Notes under the pieces: generated by a model | Told to the model about the DNA's origin: nothing | Databases searched by the model: none | What the model saw: the letters and a program-made list of their open reading frames with translations, nothing else | Made by a program: the position numbers and the translations under genes | Assembly (NCBI GenBank): GCA_003428585.1 | Contig: QVQC01000064.1 | Span: forward strand, 1 to 46,007 | Direction: 5' to 3' | Source: Nioella halotolerans | Lineage (GTDB): Bacteria > Pseudomonadota > Alphaproteobacteria > Rhodobacterales > Rhodobacteraceae | DNA length: 46,007 nt | Shown: positions 15,058 through 22,660 of the stretch, piece after piece | Numbering within the stretch: the first letter of the stretch is position 1 | Layout: the number at the start of each line of letters is the position of its first letter

Positions 15058-16188
15058 TCATTCGGTGAGGCTTGCGACCGAACCGGCGGTGCCCAGCGTC
15101 CCGGTCAGCGCGCTGATCACCTGGTTCCACTGCGCGAAGGGCGCCACGGTGACGTAAAGCGTGTCCTGGTCGCGGATCACGAAATCGCGCGCCTGGAACA
15201 TGCCGTTGGGTTCGGTCAGGTCCAGCACGTAGATGACGCGCTGCGCCCCGGTGATGTCGTCGCGGCCAAGCACCTGCCGGGCGATGGGTTCGGGTTCGTT
15301 GCGCAGCACGAACACACCGGTGGGATCGGCGAGGCTGGGGTTGAGGCCGCCCACGGTGGCAATCGCCTCGATCGCAGAGATCGACTGCGTTTCGAAGGGA
15401 ACGCGGGTCTGGCTGCTGGTGGCGCCAAGCGCCGTGAACGAGCGTGTGTCCTCTTCCACGAGGATCCGGTCATTCGCGCGCAGGGCGATGTCCAGCGCCG
15501 GGTTGTTGTAGAGGTCGTTGAACCAGATCGTGCCCCGGTGATCGCCGCGCACCACGGTGACGCGGGCAATCTCGGGTTCTGTCGTCACGCCGCCGGCGGC
15601 GGCCAGCATCGCCGACAGGGTCCGCGTGGGTCGTTCGATCGGGTAGACGCCCTGCGCGCCGACCGCGCCGGCCAGCGACACCGTGGACCCGTTGCCCGCC
15701 AGCCGGCGCACGATGATCTGCGGATCGGGGGTCTGTTCGTCGAGGTTGCGGGTCAGGATCTCGCGCAGTTGCTCGGGCGTGTTGCCCGCCGCGCGCACCC
15801 GGCCTGCATAGGGGATGAAGATGAAGCCGGCGCCGTCCACCTGCACCTCCTCCAGCACGGTCGAGGGCGCGCCCTGCGGACCGAGCAGCGGGTCGGTCAC
15901 GTTTTCCCAGATCGACAGCGACAGCGTGTCGCCCGGCCGGATCGTGTCGGAGCCGAGTTGCGCTGCATCGACGAAGGAATCGGAAAAGCCGAGCGCCTCG
16001 ACCAGCGCCGTCGCCCGAAGCACGCGGTCATTGACCGCGACCACGAATGCATCGCCCTGCCGTTGCACGGATCCGGCGAAAAGTTCACGCCTGTTCGGGC
16101 CGGACCGTGGCAGGCCACAATTGGCCACCAGCGTCACGACCAGCAGGAGCGCGACCAGTCGCACCCCGCGGGAAGCCATGGATGTCAC
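15058..16188 (-). CDS. Polysaccharide export outer-membrane protein (Wza/KpsD family)
   Basis: The 376-residue protein has a signal peptide and a cysteine near residue 24 (VTLVANC), a lipobox with an unusual Asn before Cys, so lipid attachment is probable rather than certain. A Poly_export domain follows (DTIRPGDTLSLSIWENV, then VDGAGFIFIPYAGRVRAAG), then SLBB-type repeats (VSLAGAVGAQGVYPIE and later). Such proteins form the outer-membrane channel for capsule. The GTG start at 16188 is supported by AAGGAG eight bases upstream; ATG at 16179 is an alternative. It lies between kpsS and kpsC, preceded by an unusually AT-rich 83-bp gap with TATAAA on the minus strand, so it may have its own promoter. 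Confidence 0.88.
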   Translation of the reverse strand: MTSMASRGVRLVALLLVVTLVANCGLPRSGPNRRELFAGSVQRQGDAFVVAVNDRVLRATALVEALGFSDSFVDAAQLGSDTIRPGDTLSLSIWENVTDPLLGPQGAPSTVLEEVQVDGAGFIFIPYAGRVRAAGNTPEQLREILTRNLDEQTPDPQIIVRRLAGNGSTVSLAGAVGAQGVYPIERPTRTLSAMLAAAGGVTTEPEIARVTVVRGDHRGTIWFNDLYNNPALDIALRANDRILVEEDTRSFTALGATSSQTRVPFETQSISAIEAIATVGGLNPSLADPTGVFVLRNEPEPIARQVLGRDDITGAQRVIYVLDLTEPNGMFQARDFVIRDQDTLYVTVAPFAQWNQVISALTGTLGTAGSVASLTE

Positions 16189-16271
16189 GGATTTGGCTCC
16201 TTATTGCCTGTACTGCCTCGTTTATATTTTTTCCCACACTAGCGAATTTCTTTCGCCAGTGCCAGTTTTGA

Positions 16272-17582
16272 TTATTTGACGAGTTGAAGGTGTTGCCGTG
16301 GTGCAGGACGCCCGGCCTCCAGCGCGTCGTAAGGGTCCTCGGGCGACAGCATCATGTCGACCACCTGCCGCAGCAATTGCCGCCTGCCGCGCGCCGAATA
16401 GAAGCTGCCGGTGATCTGCGAGGTTTCCAGCAGGTAATGGCGATAGTCGCGGTAGGCCTTGCTGTCGGGCCGGGTCGGGTGCTGGAAGAACGCGTCGAGC
16501 GGCTGGGTTGAGACGAATTCGGGCTTGAGGTAGACCGCCGTGCCGAACGCCTTGAGCGGCAGGCCCCGCCACAGCGCCTGTTGCGCGGCGGTGGAATTCA
16601 CGGTGACGGCGCTGCGCGCGTCGTTGAGCAGCCCGGCCAGCTTGCCGCCGCGCACGTAGTGCACCCTGTCCTTGATCCCGTGCCGGGCCGCGACGCGGGC
16701 GATGGTATGCCGGATCGGGCTGCGGCCATCTTCCAGCGGGTGGGCCTTCAGCACGAGGTGATGATGCTGCGGCGCGCCCTGCGCAAACCCCTCGATCAGC
16801 ATCTCTAGGAACTCGGTCATGTTGGCAAAGGGCCCGTGGCTTTGAAAGCTGGCGTCGTGTTCCAGTTGCAGCAGCGCGATGTGATAGGGAAAGCCGCCGG
16901 TCTTGATCTTCCACGTCGCGTAGATCCGCGAAAGCGCATGGACCGGCATCAGCGCGATCCGGCGCAGGTAAAGGCGCAGCTCCTGTGCGACGGTCAAGTT
17001 GCGATGCGGGCGGAAATTGCGGTAGCGGCGGTTCAGGAACATCACGAACCAGTGGTAAAGCGCCCCGTAATAGACGTGCTGGCGCATATCGCCCCAGCGC
17101 GCCGGGGCATCGGGCAGGTCGAGGTCGAGGTTTTTCAGCGCCGCCTGCATCTGTGCCACCGGCGTCCGCATCAGCCGGGAATGGCCGTTCGCGCCGCCGC
17201 GTTCGTAGGTGATCCAGTAGGGGCGCAGGTAGCCTTCCTCGAAAACATGCACCGTGAGCCCGCGCGCCCGGGCCGCCGCGACTGCCGCCGCGTGTATGGG
17301 GCGCGTATCGCCGTAAAGCACGATATCGGTGATGCATTTCTCGTCGAGCAGCCGGCGCAGCCGTGCCGGCCAGTCCTCCGGCGTGCCGGTATAAGGGATA
17401 TAGCTGGCCCGGTGGCGCCAGAAGGCGCTGTCGCCCTGATTGAAGCCGACGCGCCAGACCTCGGCCCCCGCCGCGCGCAGCATCCGGCCGAGCCGGTCGA
17501 AGAACGGCCCGTGCGGCCCCTGCAGGAACAGGAAGGATCGGGCTTGTGTCGCCGCTACGGTCACGGGAAACCTCGTTTTCAT
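16272..17582 (-). CDS. kpsS: Capsular polysaccharide biosynthesis protein KpsS
   Basis: The 436-residue protein matches the KpsS family: FLFLQGPHGPFFDRLGRML at the N-terminus, VHVFEEGYLRPYWITYERGG near residue 125, LVLKAHPLEDG near 265 and a later VNSTAAQQALWRGLPLKAFG. KpsS starts the beta-Kdo linker on a lipid acceptor (phosphatidylglycerol type), giving KpsC its substrate. The ATG at 17582 is preferred because homology begins directly after it; a 46-codon upstream extension contains no family sequence. It heads the minus-strand capsule operon and is divergent from ribE. Confidence 0.88.
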   Translation of the reverse strand: MKTRFPVTVAATQARSFLFLQGPHGPFFDRLGRMLRAAGAEVWRVGFNQGDSAFWRHRASYIPYTGTPEDWPARLRRLLDEKCITDIVLYGDTRPIHAAAVAAARARGLTVHVFEEGYLRPYWITYERGGANGHSRLMRTPVAQMQAALKNLDLDLPDAPARWGDMRQHVYYGALYHWFVMFLNRRYRNFRPHRNLTVAQELRLYLRRIALMPVHALSRIYATWKIKTGGFPYHIALLQLEHDASFQSHGPFANMTEFLEMLIEGFAQGAPQHHHLVLKAHPLEDGRSPIRHTIARVAARHGIKDRVHYVRGGKLAGLLNDARSAVTVNSTAAQQALWRGLPLKAFGTAVYLKPEFVSTQPLDAFFQHPTRPDSKAYRDYRHYLLETSQITGSFYSARGRRQLLRQVVDMMLSPEDPYDALEAGRPAPRQHLQLVK

Positions 17583-17731
17583 GCTGTATCGGTAACGCTT
17601 GCGGCGCAGATTGGCACCCCGGCTGGGCATCAAGAGGGCCGGTTTGTGCCCATTGCGTGACACCGCCGCCGGGGCTTGCCGGGGCCTGCCCGCGCGGCTA
17701 GTTGGGACGGGAAGCAACAAGGGGCGCCGCC

Positions 17732-18319
17732 ATGTTCACAGGGATCATCACCGATATCGGCCGCATCGACCGGTTGGAAAAACGCGGCGACCTGCGCGCG
17801 CGGATCGTCACGGGCTATGACACAGGCGGTATCGAGATCGGCGCCTCCATCGCCTGCGACGGCATCTGCCTGACCGCCGTGGCGCTGGGCGAAGGGTGGT
17901 TCGACGTCGATATCTCGGCCGAGAGCGTCGGCGTCACCACGGCGCAGTTCTGGCAGGCGGGGCAGCGGATCAATCTCGAACGGGCGCTGAAAGTGGGCGA
18001 TGAGCTTGGCGGGCATATCGTCTCGGGCCATGTCGACGGCATGGCCGAGATCGTCGCCATGCGCCCCGAGGGCGACAGCACGCGCATGACCTTCCGCGCG
18101 CCCGAGGCGCTGGCACGCTTCATCGCGCCCAAGGGGTCGGTGGCACTGAATGGCACCTCGCTGACGGTGAACGAGGTCGAGGGCCGTGATTTCGGCGTCA
18201 ACATGATCCCGCACACGCAAGAGGTGACGACCTGGGGCGCGGCGCAGGTGGGCGACCGCGTCAACCTCGAGATCGACACGTTGGCGCGCTACGTGGCGCG
18301 CTTGCAGGAATGGGGATGA
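17732..18319 (+). CDS. ribE: Riboflavin synthase, alpha-type subunit
   Basis: The 195-residue protein dismutates two 6,7-dimethyl-8-ribityllumazine molecules into riboflavin. It has the two tandem lumazine-binding domains: the N-terminal one starts with the classic MFTGIITDIG and has GASIACDGICLTA, the second has GSVALNGTSLTVNEVEG. The start at 17732 follows from that signature. The stop overlaps the next gene's ATG, which begins a chain of 4-bp overlaps through to the end of the operon. The upstream gap is shared with divergent kpsS. Confidence 0.95.
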   Translation: MFTGIITDIGRIDRLEKRGDLRARIVTGYDTGGIEIGASIACDGICLTAVALGEGWFDVDISAESVGVTTAQFWQAGQRINLERALKVGDELGGHIVSGHVDGMAEIVAMRPEGDSTRMTFRAPEALARFIAPKGSVALNGTSLTVNEVEGRDFGVNMIPHTQEVTTWGAAQVGDRVNLEIDTLARYVARLQEWG

Positions 18320-18888
18320 CCATTATCGGCCATAACGGCGGCCCGGGGCTGGAACCGGGATACGGCTTTCGCAAGCTGGCCTGGGGCAAGGCGCGGAAAT
18401 CGCTGCTCAAGACCCTGCCGATCGAGATCCTGCGCGTCCGCGTCGCCCGCGCAAGGCGTCTCGGGCTCGATTATTCCACCTATGCCTCGATCCGCGCGGC
18501 CTCGGGCCATGACGTGGTGGCGTTCCTCTTTTCCGGCAATGCGCTGGACCTGAGACCGCGCCGCCTGACGCTGCCCGACCCGGTGGCGGCGCGTCTTGGC
18601 ATGCTGGACGGGGCGGCGGCGCGGCTGGCGGCGGTCCATGCCCCGGCGCATCCGGGCGCGGTGTTGTCGGCCAACCCGGGCCTTCTGGATCATGCCGGCC
18701 CGGCGCCACGGTTCACCGATGGCTGGGGGGCGGTGCGCGAAAAGATCGCCGGGTTGGTGCACGCCAGCGGCCTGCCCGCCGATGGCGTGGTTCTGGTATC
18801 CGCCACCGCCGTTGAGCGTGAATGGTGCGCGGCGGGAAAGCTGGCGGGTATCCTGCCGGCCGAACGGGTCTTCGCGCCCGCGCCATGA
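18316..18888 (+). CDS. Conserved hypothetical protein in the rib operon (IGHNGGP N-terminus)
   Basis: I cannot name this 190-residue protein. It begins with IGHNGGPGLEPG, a motif seen at the start of many Rhodobacterales proteins of unknown role, followed by a basic helix (FRKLAWGKARKSLLKTLPIEILRVRVARARRLGLD) and then an Ala-rich part without membrane segments. The ATG at 18316 overlaps the ribE stop by 4 bp; the in-frame ATG at 18310 is an alternative. The overlaps on both sides (ribE before, the membrane-anchored gene after) show that it is translated as part of the operon. The basic N-terminus could contact nucleic acid, which is speculative. Confidence 0.75.
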   Translation: MTIIGHNGGPGLEPGYGFRKLAWGKARKSLLKTLPIEILRVRVARARRLGLDYSTYASIRAASGHDVVAFLFSGNALDLRPRRLTLPDPVAARLGMLDGAAARLAAVHAPAHPGAVLSANPGLLDHAGPAPRFTDGWGAVREKIAGLVHASGLPADGVVLVSATAVEREWCAAGKLAGILPAERVFAPAP

Positions 18889-19745
18889 CCGGGTTTTCGC
18901 AAGACAGCCTGATGATGCTGCTTCGCATCGCGGTCGTGCCGATCCTGCTGATCACCATCTACCTGCGCAACCGCGCCGTGCGCCGCCGCCGGGCGGCGCA
19001 GGCGGCGAGCCCCGCCCCTGACGCGCCGCCCCCGCTGCCGCCCATCGACCCCGACACGGCGGAAGAGGCGCAGCTTCGCGCGGCACTGGGCCGCGCACGC
19101 GCCGGCGACCGGGTGACGTCGAACCGGGGCGAGGCGCTGACCCGCTGGCAACTGGCCGGGGCGCTGGCCGCCTTGCTCTTGTCCCAGGGGCGGCAGGACG
19201 CGGCCGAAGACGTGCTGCAAGGCGTGCAGGCGGCGGCGGAGCCGGGCCGCTGGCCCGCGCTGTTGCAGCTGGCACGCGTTTGGGCGACGGCGGGGCAGGG
19301 GGATGCGGCGCGCGCCCTGCTGGCCGAGGCGGCCGAGCTTCGCCTTGCAATGATGCGAAGCTCGGCCCGGGGCGACCCGTTGCACCTTGCCGAGCTTCTG
19401 GCAGAAGACCCCCCCCATCCGCGTGACCTTCACGACCCGGCGCTTGCCCGCGCCGGCCCGCTGTGCTGGCTGGTTCTTGCCGGGCGCGACGGCGACGCGC
19501 GGGCGCTTGTCCGCACGCTTCTGCCACGGCTCGACCGGGCGCTGGCGGAGTCCGCAGGCGACCCTACCGGCAAGGTCGACGGCTTCCCACGCCCGCTGTT
19601 GGCCGATCTGCGCCAGCGGCTCGCCGCCACCGGCGCGCCGGGTGACGTGGTGTCGGGGCCGGGTTGCGGCGGGTTGGGCACTGGTCAGTCGCCAACGGCT
19701 GCGCTATCCCCGGCGCCAGACACCGCGCGAAGGAACACGCCATGA
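18885..19745 (+). CDS. Hypothetical membrane-anchored protein with helical repeats
   Basis: The 286-residue protein has one N-terminal membrane segment (about residues 8-24, MLLRIAVVPILLITIYL) followed by a cluster of arginines, which places the bulk in the cytoplasm. The rest is Ala/Leu-rich helices in TPR-like rhythm (LLLSQGRQDAAEDVLQGVQAAAEPGRWPALLQLARVWATAGQGDAARALLAEAAEL). It overlaps the preceding gene by 4 bp and ribBX by 4 bp, so it is locked inside the riboflavin operon. No catalytic motif is seen; a scaffold role is the most that the repeats suggest. Confidence 0.72.
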   Translation: MTGFSQDSLMMLLRIAVVPILLITIYLRNRAVRRRRAAQAASPAPDAPPPLPPIDPDTAEEAQLRAALGRARAGDRVTSNRGEALTRWQLAGALAALLLSQGRQDAAEDVLQGVQAAAEPGRWPALLQLARVWATAGQGDAARALLAEAAELRLAMMRSSARGDPLHLAELLAEDPPHPRDLHDPALARAGPLCWLVLAGRDGDARALVRTLLPRLDRALAESAGDPTGKVDGFPRPLLADLRQRLAATGAPGDVVSGPGCGGLGTGQSPTAALSPAPDTARRNTP

Positions 19746-20866
19746 GCTTCGAGACCCCCGGCCCGGTCGAGACCGACTACCACGATGCGATTTCCCCGAT
19801 CGAGGAAATCATCGAGGATGCCCGTAACGGCAGGATGTTCATCCTCGTCGACCATGAAGACCGCGAGAACGAGGGCGACCTCGTGATCCCGGCGCAGATG
19901 GCCACGCCCGACGCGATCAATTTCATGGCCAAGCACGGGCGCGGGCTGATCTGCCTGAGCCTGCCCGGCGACCGGATCGATGCGCTGGGCCTGCCGTTGA
20001 TGTCCTCGTCGAACTCGTCGCGCCACGAAACCGCCTTCACCGTCTCGATAGAGGCGCGAGAGGGCGTGTCCACTGGCATCTCGGCGCATGACCGGGCGCG
20101 CACGGTGGCCGTGGCGATCGATTCCGGCAAGGGAGCGCAGGATATCGCCACGCCCGGCCATGTCTTCCCGCTGCGCGCCCGCGATGGCGGCGTCCTGGTG
20201 CGCGCCGGCCATACCGAGGCGGCGGTCGATATCAGCAGGCTCGCGGGCCTCAACGCCGCCGGGGTGATCTGCGAGATCATGAACGAGGACGGGTCGATGT
20301 CGCGGCTGCCCGAGCTGGTGGCCTTCGCGCAGCGCCATGGCCTGAAAATCGGGACCATCAGCGACCTGATCGCCTATCGCCGGCGCCACGACAACCTCGT
20401 GAAGGTGGTGGATGAACAGACCATCACCTCGGAATTCGGCGGCGACTGGGCGATGCGGGTTTATACCGACACGGCCCATGGCGACGAACATATCGTGCTG
20501 ACAAAGGGCGATCTCTCTGGCGCGGACCCGGTTCTGGTGCGGATGCATTCGCTTGACCCGATGCTCGATATCGTCGGCACCGGGCCCAAGGGCCGTGCCG
20601 GGGAGTTCGGCGATGCGATGCGCGTGGTGGCCGAGGAGGGCCGGGGCGTCGTGGTCCTGCTGCGCGATACCTCCATGAAGGTGCAGCCGACGGAAGAGGC
20701 CTCGCCGCAGACCTTGCGGCAATACGGGCTGGGGGCGCAGATCCTGTCGTCGCTGGGCCTGTCGAAACTGGTTCTGCTGACCAATTCGCCGACGCCGAAG
20801 GTGGTCGGGCTCGACGCCTACGGGTTGGAAATCGTCGGCACCCGCAAGATATCGGAGCTTGGATAA
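19742..20866 (+). CDS. ribB: 3,4-dihydroxy-2-butanone-4-phosphate synthase with degenerate GTP cyclohydrolase II domain (RibBX type)
   Basis: The N-terminal domain (about residues 15-220) is an intact DHBP synthase, with VDHEDRENEGDL holding the acidic and metal-binding residues, RHETAFTVSIEAREGVSTGISAHDRA, and GHVFPLRARDGGVLVRAGHTEAA. It makes DHBP from ribulose 5-phosphate. The C-terminal part looks like GTP cyclohydrolase II in fold, but where that enzyme has the zinc-binding and catalytic stretch HSxCxxGDxxxSxxCDC this one reads HSLDPMLDIVGTGPKG, without any of the cysteines. It should therefore not have cyclohydrolase activity. The 374-residue length and operon position are those of RibBX fusions. 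Confidence 0.92.
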   Translation: MSFETPGPVETDYHDAISPIEEIIEDARNGRMFILVDHEDRENEGDLVIPAQMATPDAINFMAKHGRGLICLSLPGDRIDALGLPLMSSSNSSRHETAFTVSIEAREGVSTGISAHDRARTVAVAIDSGKGAQDIATPGHVFPLRARDGGVLVRAGHTEAAVDISRLAGLNAAGVICEIMNEDGSMSRLPELVAFAQRHGLKIGTISDLIAYRRRHDNLVKVVDEQTITSEFGGDWAMRVYTDTAHGDEHIVLTKGDLSGADPVLVRMHSLDPMLDIVGTGPKGRAGEFGDAMRVVAEEGRGVVVLLRDTSMKVQPTEEASPQTLRQYGLGAQILSSLGLSKLVLLTNSPTPKVVGLDAYGLEIVGTRKISELG

Positions 20867-21418
20867 ATGGCCGGATCGGAAACCCATTACAGCCTGCCGC
20901 TGCCCGGTTTCGACAAGCCGGTGAAAATCCTGATCGTGGTGGCGCCCTACTACCGCGACATCGCCGACAACCTGATCAAGGGCGCGGTGAATACGCTGGA
21001 AGCGGTGGGCGCGACGCATGAGATCGTGGAAGTGCCCGGCGCGCTGGAAGTGCCCACCGCGGTCCGCATCGCCTATCGGCAGTCGAATTTCGACGGCTTC
21101 GTGGCGCTTGGCTGCGTCATCCGGGGCGAGACCACGCATTACGAAACGGTGTGCAACGACAGTTCCCGCGCCATCCAGTTGCTGGGGCTGGAAGGGGCCT
21201 GCATCGGCAATGGCATCCTGACGGTGGAAACCCGCCATCAGGCCGAGGTTCGGGCCGATCCGGGTGATCAGGACAAGGGCGGCGGGGCTGCGGCGGCGGC
21301 GCTCCATCTTATCGCGTTGACGCGCCGTTTCGCAGGGCCTAAAGGCGGCATCGGATTCAAGCCGGGCGGCCAGACCATGGAGATCGCCGGCGAGCCAGAA
21401 GGACCCACCCGCGCATGA
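20867..21418 (+). CDS. ribH: 6,7-dimethyl-8-ribityllumazine synthase
   Basis: The 183-residue protein condenses DHBP with the pyrimidine intermediate to form the lumazine substrate of RibE. Family motifs are VVAPYYRDIADNLIKGA, VEVPGALEVPTAV, GCVIRGETTHYETVCNDSSRA (with the conserved catalytic histidine) and GNGILTVE. It starts directly after the ribBX stop codon (TAAATG) and ends in a 4-bp overlap with nusB. The C-terminus is about 25 residues longer than in many lumazine synthases (GPKGGIGFKPGGQTMEIAGEPEG). Confidence 0.95.
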   Translation: MAGSETHYSLPLPGFDKPVKILIVVAPYYRDIADNLIKGAVNTLEAVGATHEIVEVPGALEVPTAVRIAYRQSNFDGFVALGCVIRGETTHYETVCNDSSRAIQLLGLEGACIGNGILTVETRHQAEVRADPGDQDKGGGAAAAALHLIALTRRFAGPKGGIGFKPGGQTMEIAGEPEGPTRA

Positions 21419-21897
21419 CGACCCGCCCCAAAGGCCCCTCCCAGGAGGAGCGGTACAGGATGCGATCCGCGGCCCGGCTCTATGCCGTTCAGGCGCTGTT
21501 CCAGATGGAGGCCGCGGGGCAGACGGCCGACGCCGTGCGGCGGGAGTTTTTCGACTATCGCTTCGGGCAGGAGGTCGCCGGTGAAGAACTGGCCGAGGCC
21601 GATCCGAACCTGTTTACCCGGCTGCTCGACGAAGCGGTATCGTGGCAGGCGAAGATCGACCAGATGACCGACCGGGCGCTTGTGGTGAAATGGCCCATCG
21701 CCCGCATCGACCCGACGCTGCGGGCGCTTTTCCGCGCCGCCGGGGCCGAGATGCTGTGCACCGAGACGCCGCCAAGGGTGGTGATCACGGAATTCGTCGA
21801 TGTGGCACGGGCGTTTTTCCCCGAGGGGCGGGAGCCGAAATTCGTCAATGCCGTGCTCGACCACATGGCGCGCGAGGCGCGGCCGGAAGCGTTCTGA
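21415..21897 (+). CDS. nusB: Transcription antitermination factor NusB
   Basis: The 160-residue all-helical RNA-binding protein binds boxA with S10 (NusE) and prevents early termination in rRNA operons. RSAARLYAVQALFQMEA near the N-terminus is the NusB signature, and VVITEFVDVARAFFPEGREPKFVNAVLDHMARE near the end matches the family's conserved C-terminal helices. It closes the rib operon through a 4-bp overlap with ribH, the order ribH-nusB being widely conserved. Confidence 0.95.
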   Translation: MTTRPKGPSQEERYRMRSAARLYAVQALFQMEAAGQTADAVRREFFDYRFGQEVAGEELAEADPNLFTRLLDEAVSWQAKIDQMTDRALVVKWPIARIDPTLRALFRAAGAEMLCTETPPRVVITEFVDVARAFFPEGREPKFVNAVLDHMAREARPEAF

Positions 21898-22044
21898 GGG
21901 CGGCGAGGCGCTGCCCCAGCGCCTGCCGGTGCCCCGTGGCAACCATCGCCAAGATGACGGGGCGGGTGCCGCTCTGTCGCAGGGCGGGCGGTTGAAGCAA
22001 TGGCCAGACGTGTTACCTTTATTGTCAACGTCAAGGAGAATGCC

Positions 22045-22353
22045 ATGCCAGACCATATTCGAATGATCATCAAGCACGGTTTCATCGGCTTCGGGATCTC
22101 CGTTGCCTTCACGACGATGATTCTCGCCTTCAATGTCGCCAACCTGTGGCACTTGGTTACGCACACGGCGGAGGGGCCGATCGCTGTCGTGATGCTTGTG
22201 CTCTTCGGCACCGTCACCTTCGGATCGGCCCAGATCGGGTACAAGATCATGTCGATGGGCGAGGAAGAGGATGACGATCAGGGTGGCAAGCGCGACGCGC
22301 TGCCGGTGGCCGATCCGGTCGCTCTTCCGGTCGAGGTGGAAAACCGGTCCTGA
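22045..22353 (+). CDS. Small two-pass membrane protein of unknown function
   Basis: The 102-residue protein has two predicted membrane segments (about residues 10-32 and 44-66) and an acidic cytoplasmic-type tail starting with MGEEEDDDQGG. The start at 22045 has AAGGAG six bases upstream; an earlier in-frame start adds only 15 unlikely residues. I recognise no family. It follows nusB after 147 bp, probably with its own promoter, and ends 21 bp before a very strong terminator. Confidence 0.75.
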   Translation: MPDHIRMIIKHGFIGFGISVAFTTMILAFNVANLWHLVTHTAEGPIAVVMLVLFGTVTFGSAQIGYKIMSMGEEEDDDQGGKRDALPVADPVALPVEVENRS

Positions 22354-22374
22354 CGGCCCGCCGGGCCTCAAATG

Positions 22375-22409
22375 AAAACGGCCCGCGCCATGACAGCGCG
22401 GGCCGTTTT
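22375..22409. terminator. Strong bidirectional terminator
   Basis: A 14-bp perfect stem (AAAACGGCCCGCGC at 22375-22388 with GCGCGGGCCGTTTT at 22396-22409, loop of 7) carries A and T runs in its arms. It ends the membrane-protein transcript from the left and, on the minus strand, would end the structured RNA at 22412-22577. Confidence 0.88.
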
Positions 22410-22411
22410 GG

Positions 22412-22577
22412 TTTGGCGGCGGGACCACCACGACCGTGGGGTTTCAAATTCCCGAGAGCCTGTATGTACAGGTGGGCGCCAGGTAACCGGACCACGGCCC
22501 GGACAGAGCCAGCTCCCTCGGAAAAGCTTAAGGCCACTGGAATGTTGTCCCTACACGGGAAGGGCAGTGCCCGCCTG
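22412..22577 (-). ncRNA. Structured small RNA, possible 6S (ssrS) RNA
   Basis: No reading frame explains this conserved-looking 165-bp gap. A 5' GGCGGG...CAC pairs with 3' GUG...CCCGCC to close the molecule; an internal arm (AUUCC with GGAAU, then GGCCU with AGGCU) and a further CCGG-based hairpin give the long rod with a central bubble typical of 6S RNA. Strand evidence: on the minus strand two helix positions are G-U pairs where the plus strand would have A-C mismatches; a TTGCCG-N17-TAGATG promoter lies at 22612-22584 on the minus strand, and the strong terminator at 22375-22409 follows. On the plus strand no promoter fits. Against that, a plus-strand segment at 22518-22531 resembles the enterobacterial 6S sequence, so the strand and the 6S identity remain open. 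Confidence 0.55.
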
Positions 22578-22583
22578 CAATCA

Positions 22584-22612
22584 CATCTAGGGCTTTGGTC
22601 GCGGCGCGGCAA
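22584..22612 (-). promoter_or_regulatory. Candidate promoter of the small RNA
   Basis: TTGCCG (22612-22607) and TAGATG (22589-22584) are separated by 17 bp on the minus strand and would start transcription near 22577, at the base of the closing stem. The -10 lacks the final T, so this is a moderate match. Confidence 0.45.
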
Positions 22613-22633
22613 GGGGGGCGGGCGCTTGTCTTT

Positions 22634-22648
22634 GTTCCCGAAACGTTC
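22634..22648. promoter_or_regulatory. LexA (SOS) operator of mmcB
   Basis: GTTC-N7-GTTC (GTTC at 22634-22637 and 22645-22648) is a perfect alphaproteobacterial LexA box. It fills the 17-bp spacer between a candidate -35 (TTGTCT, 22626-22631) and -10 (CATGCT, 22649-22654) and lies 12 bp before the mmcB ATG. Confidence 0.8.
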
Positions 22649-22660
22649 CATGCTTCGCGC

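Noticed and set aside
22415..22578. Reading of the structured RNA on the plus strand as classical 6S
   Set aside because: A segment resembles enterobacterial 6S, but any plus-strand promoter would lie inside the GC-only terminator stem, and helix wobble pairs favour the minus strand. Left open in the finding.
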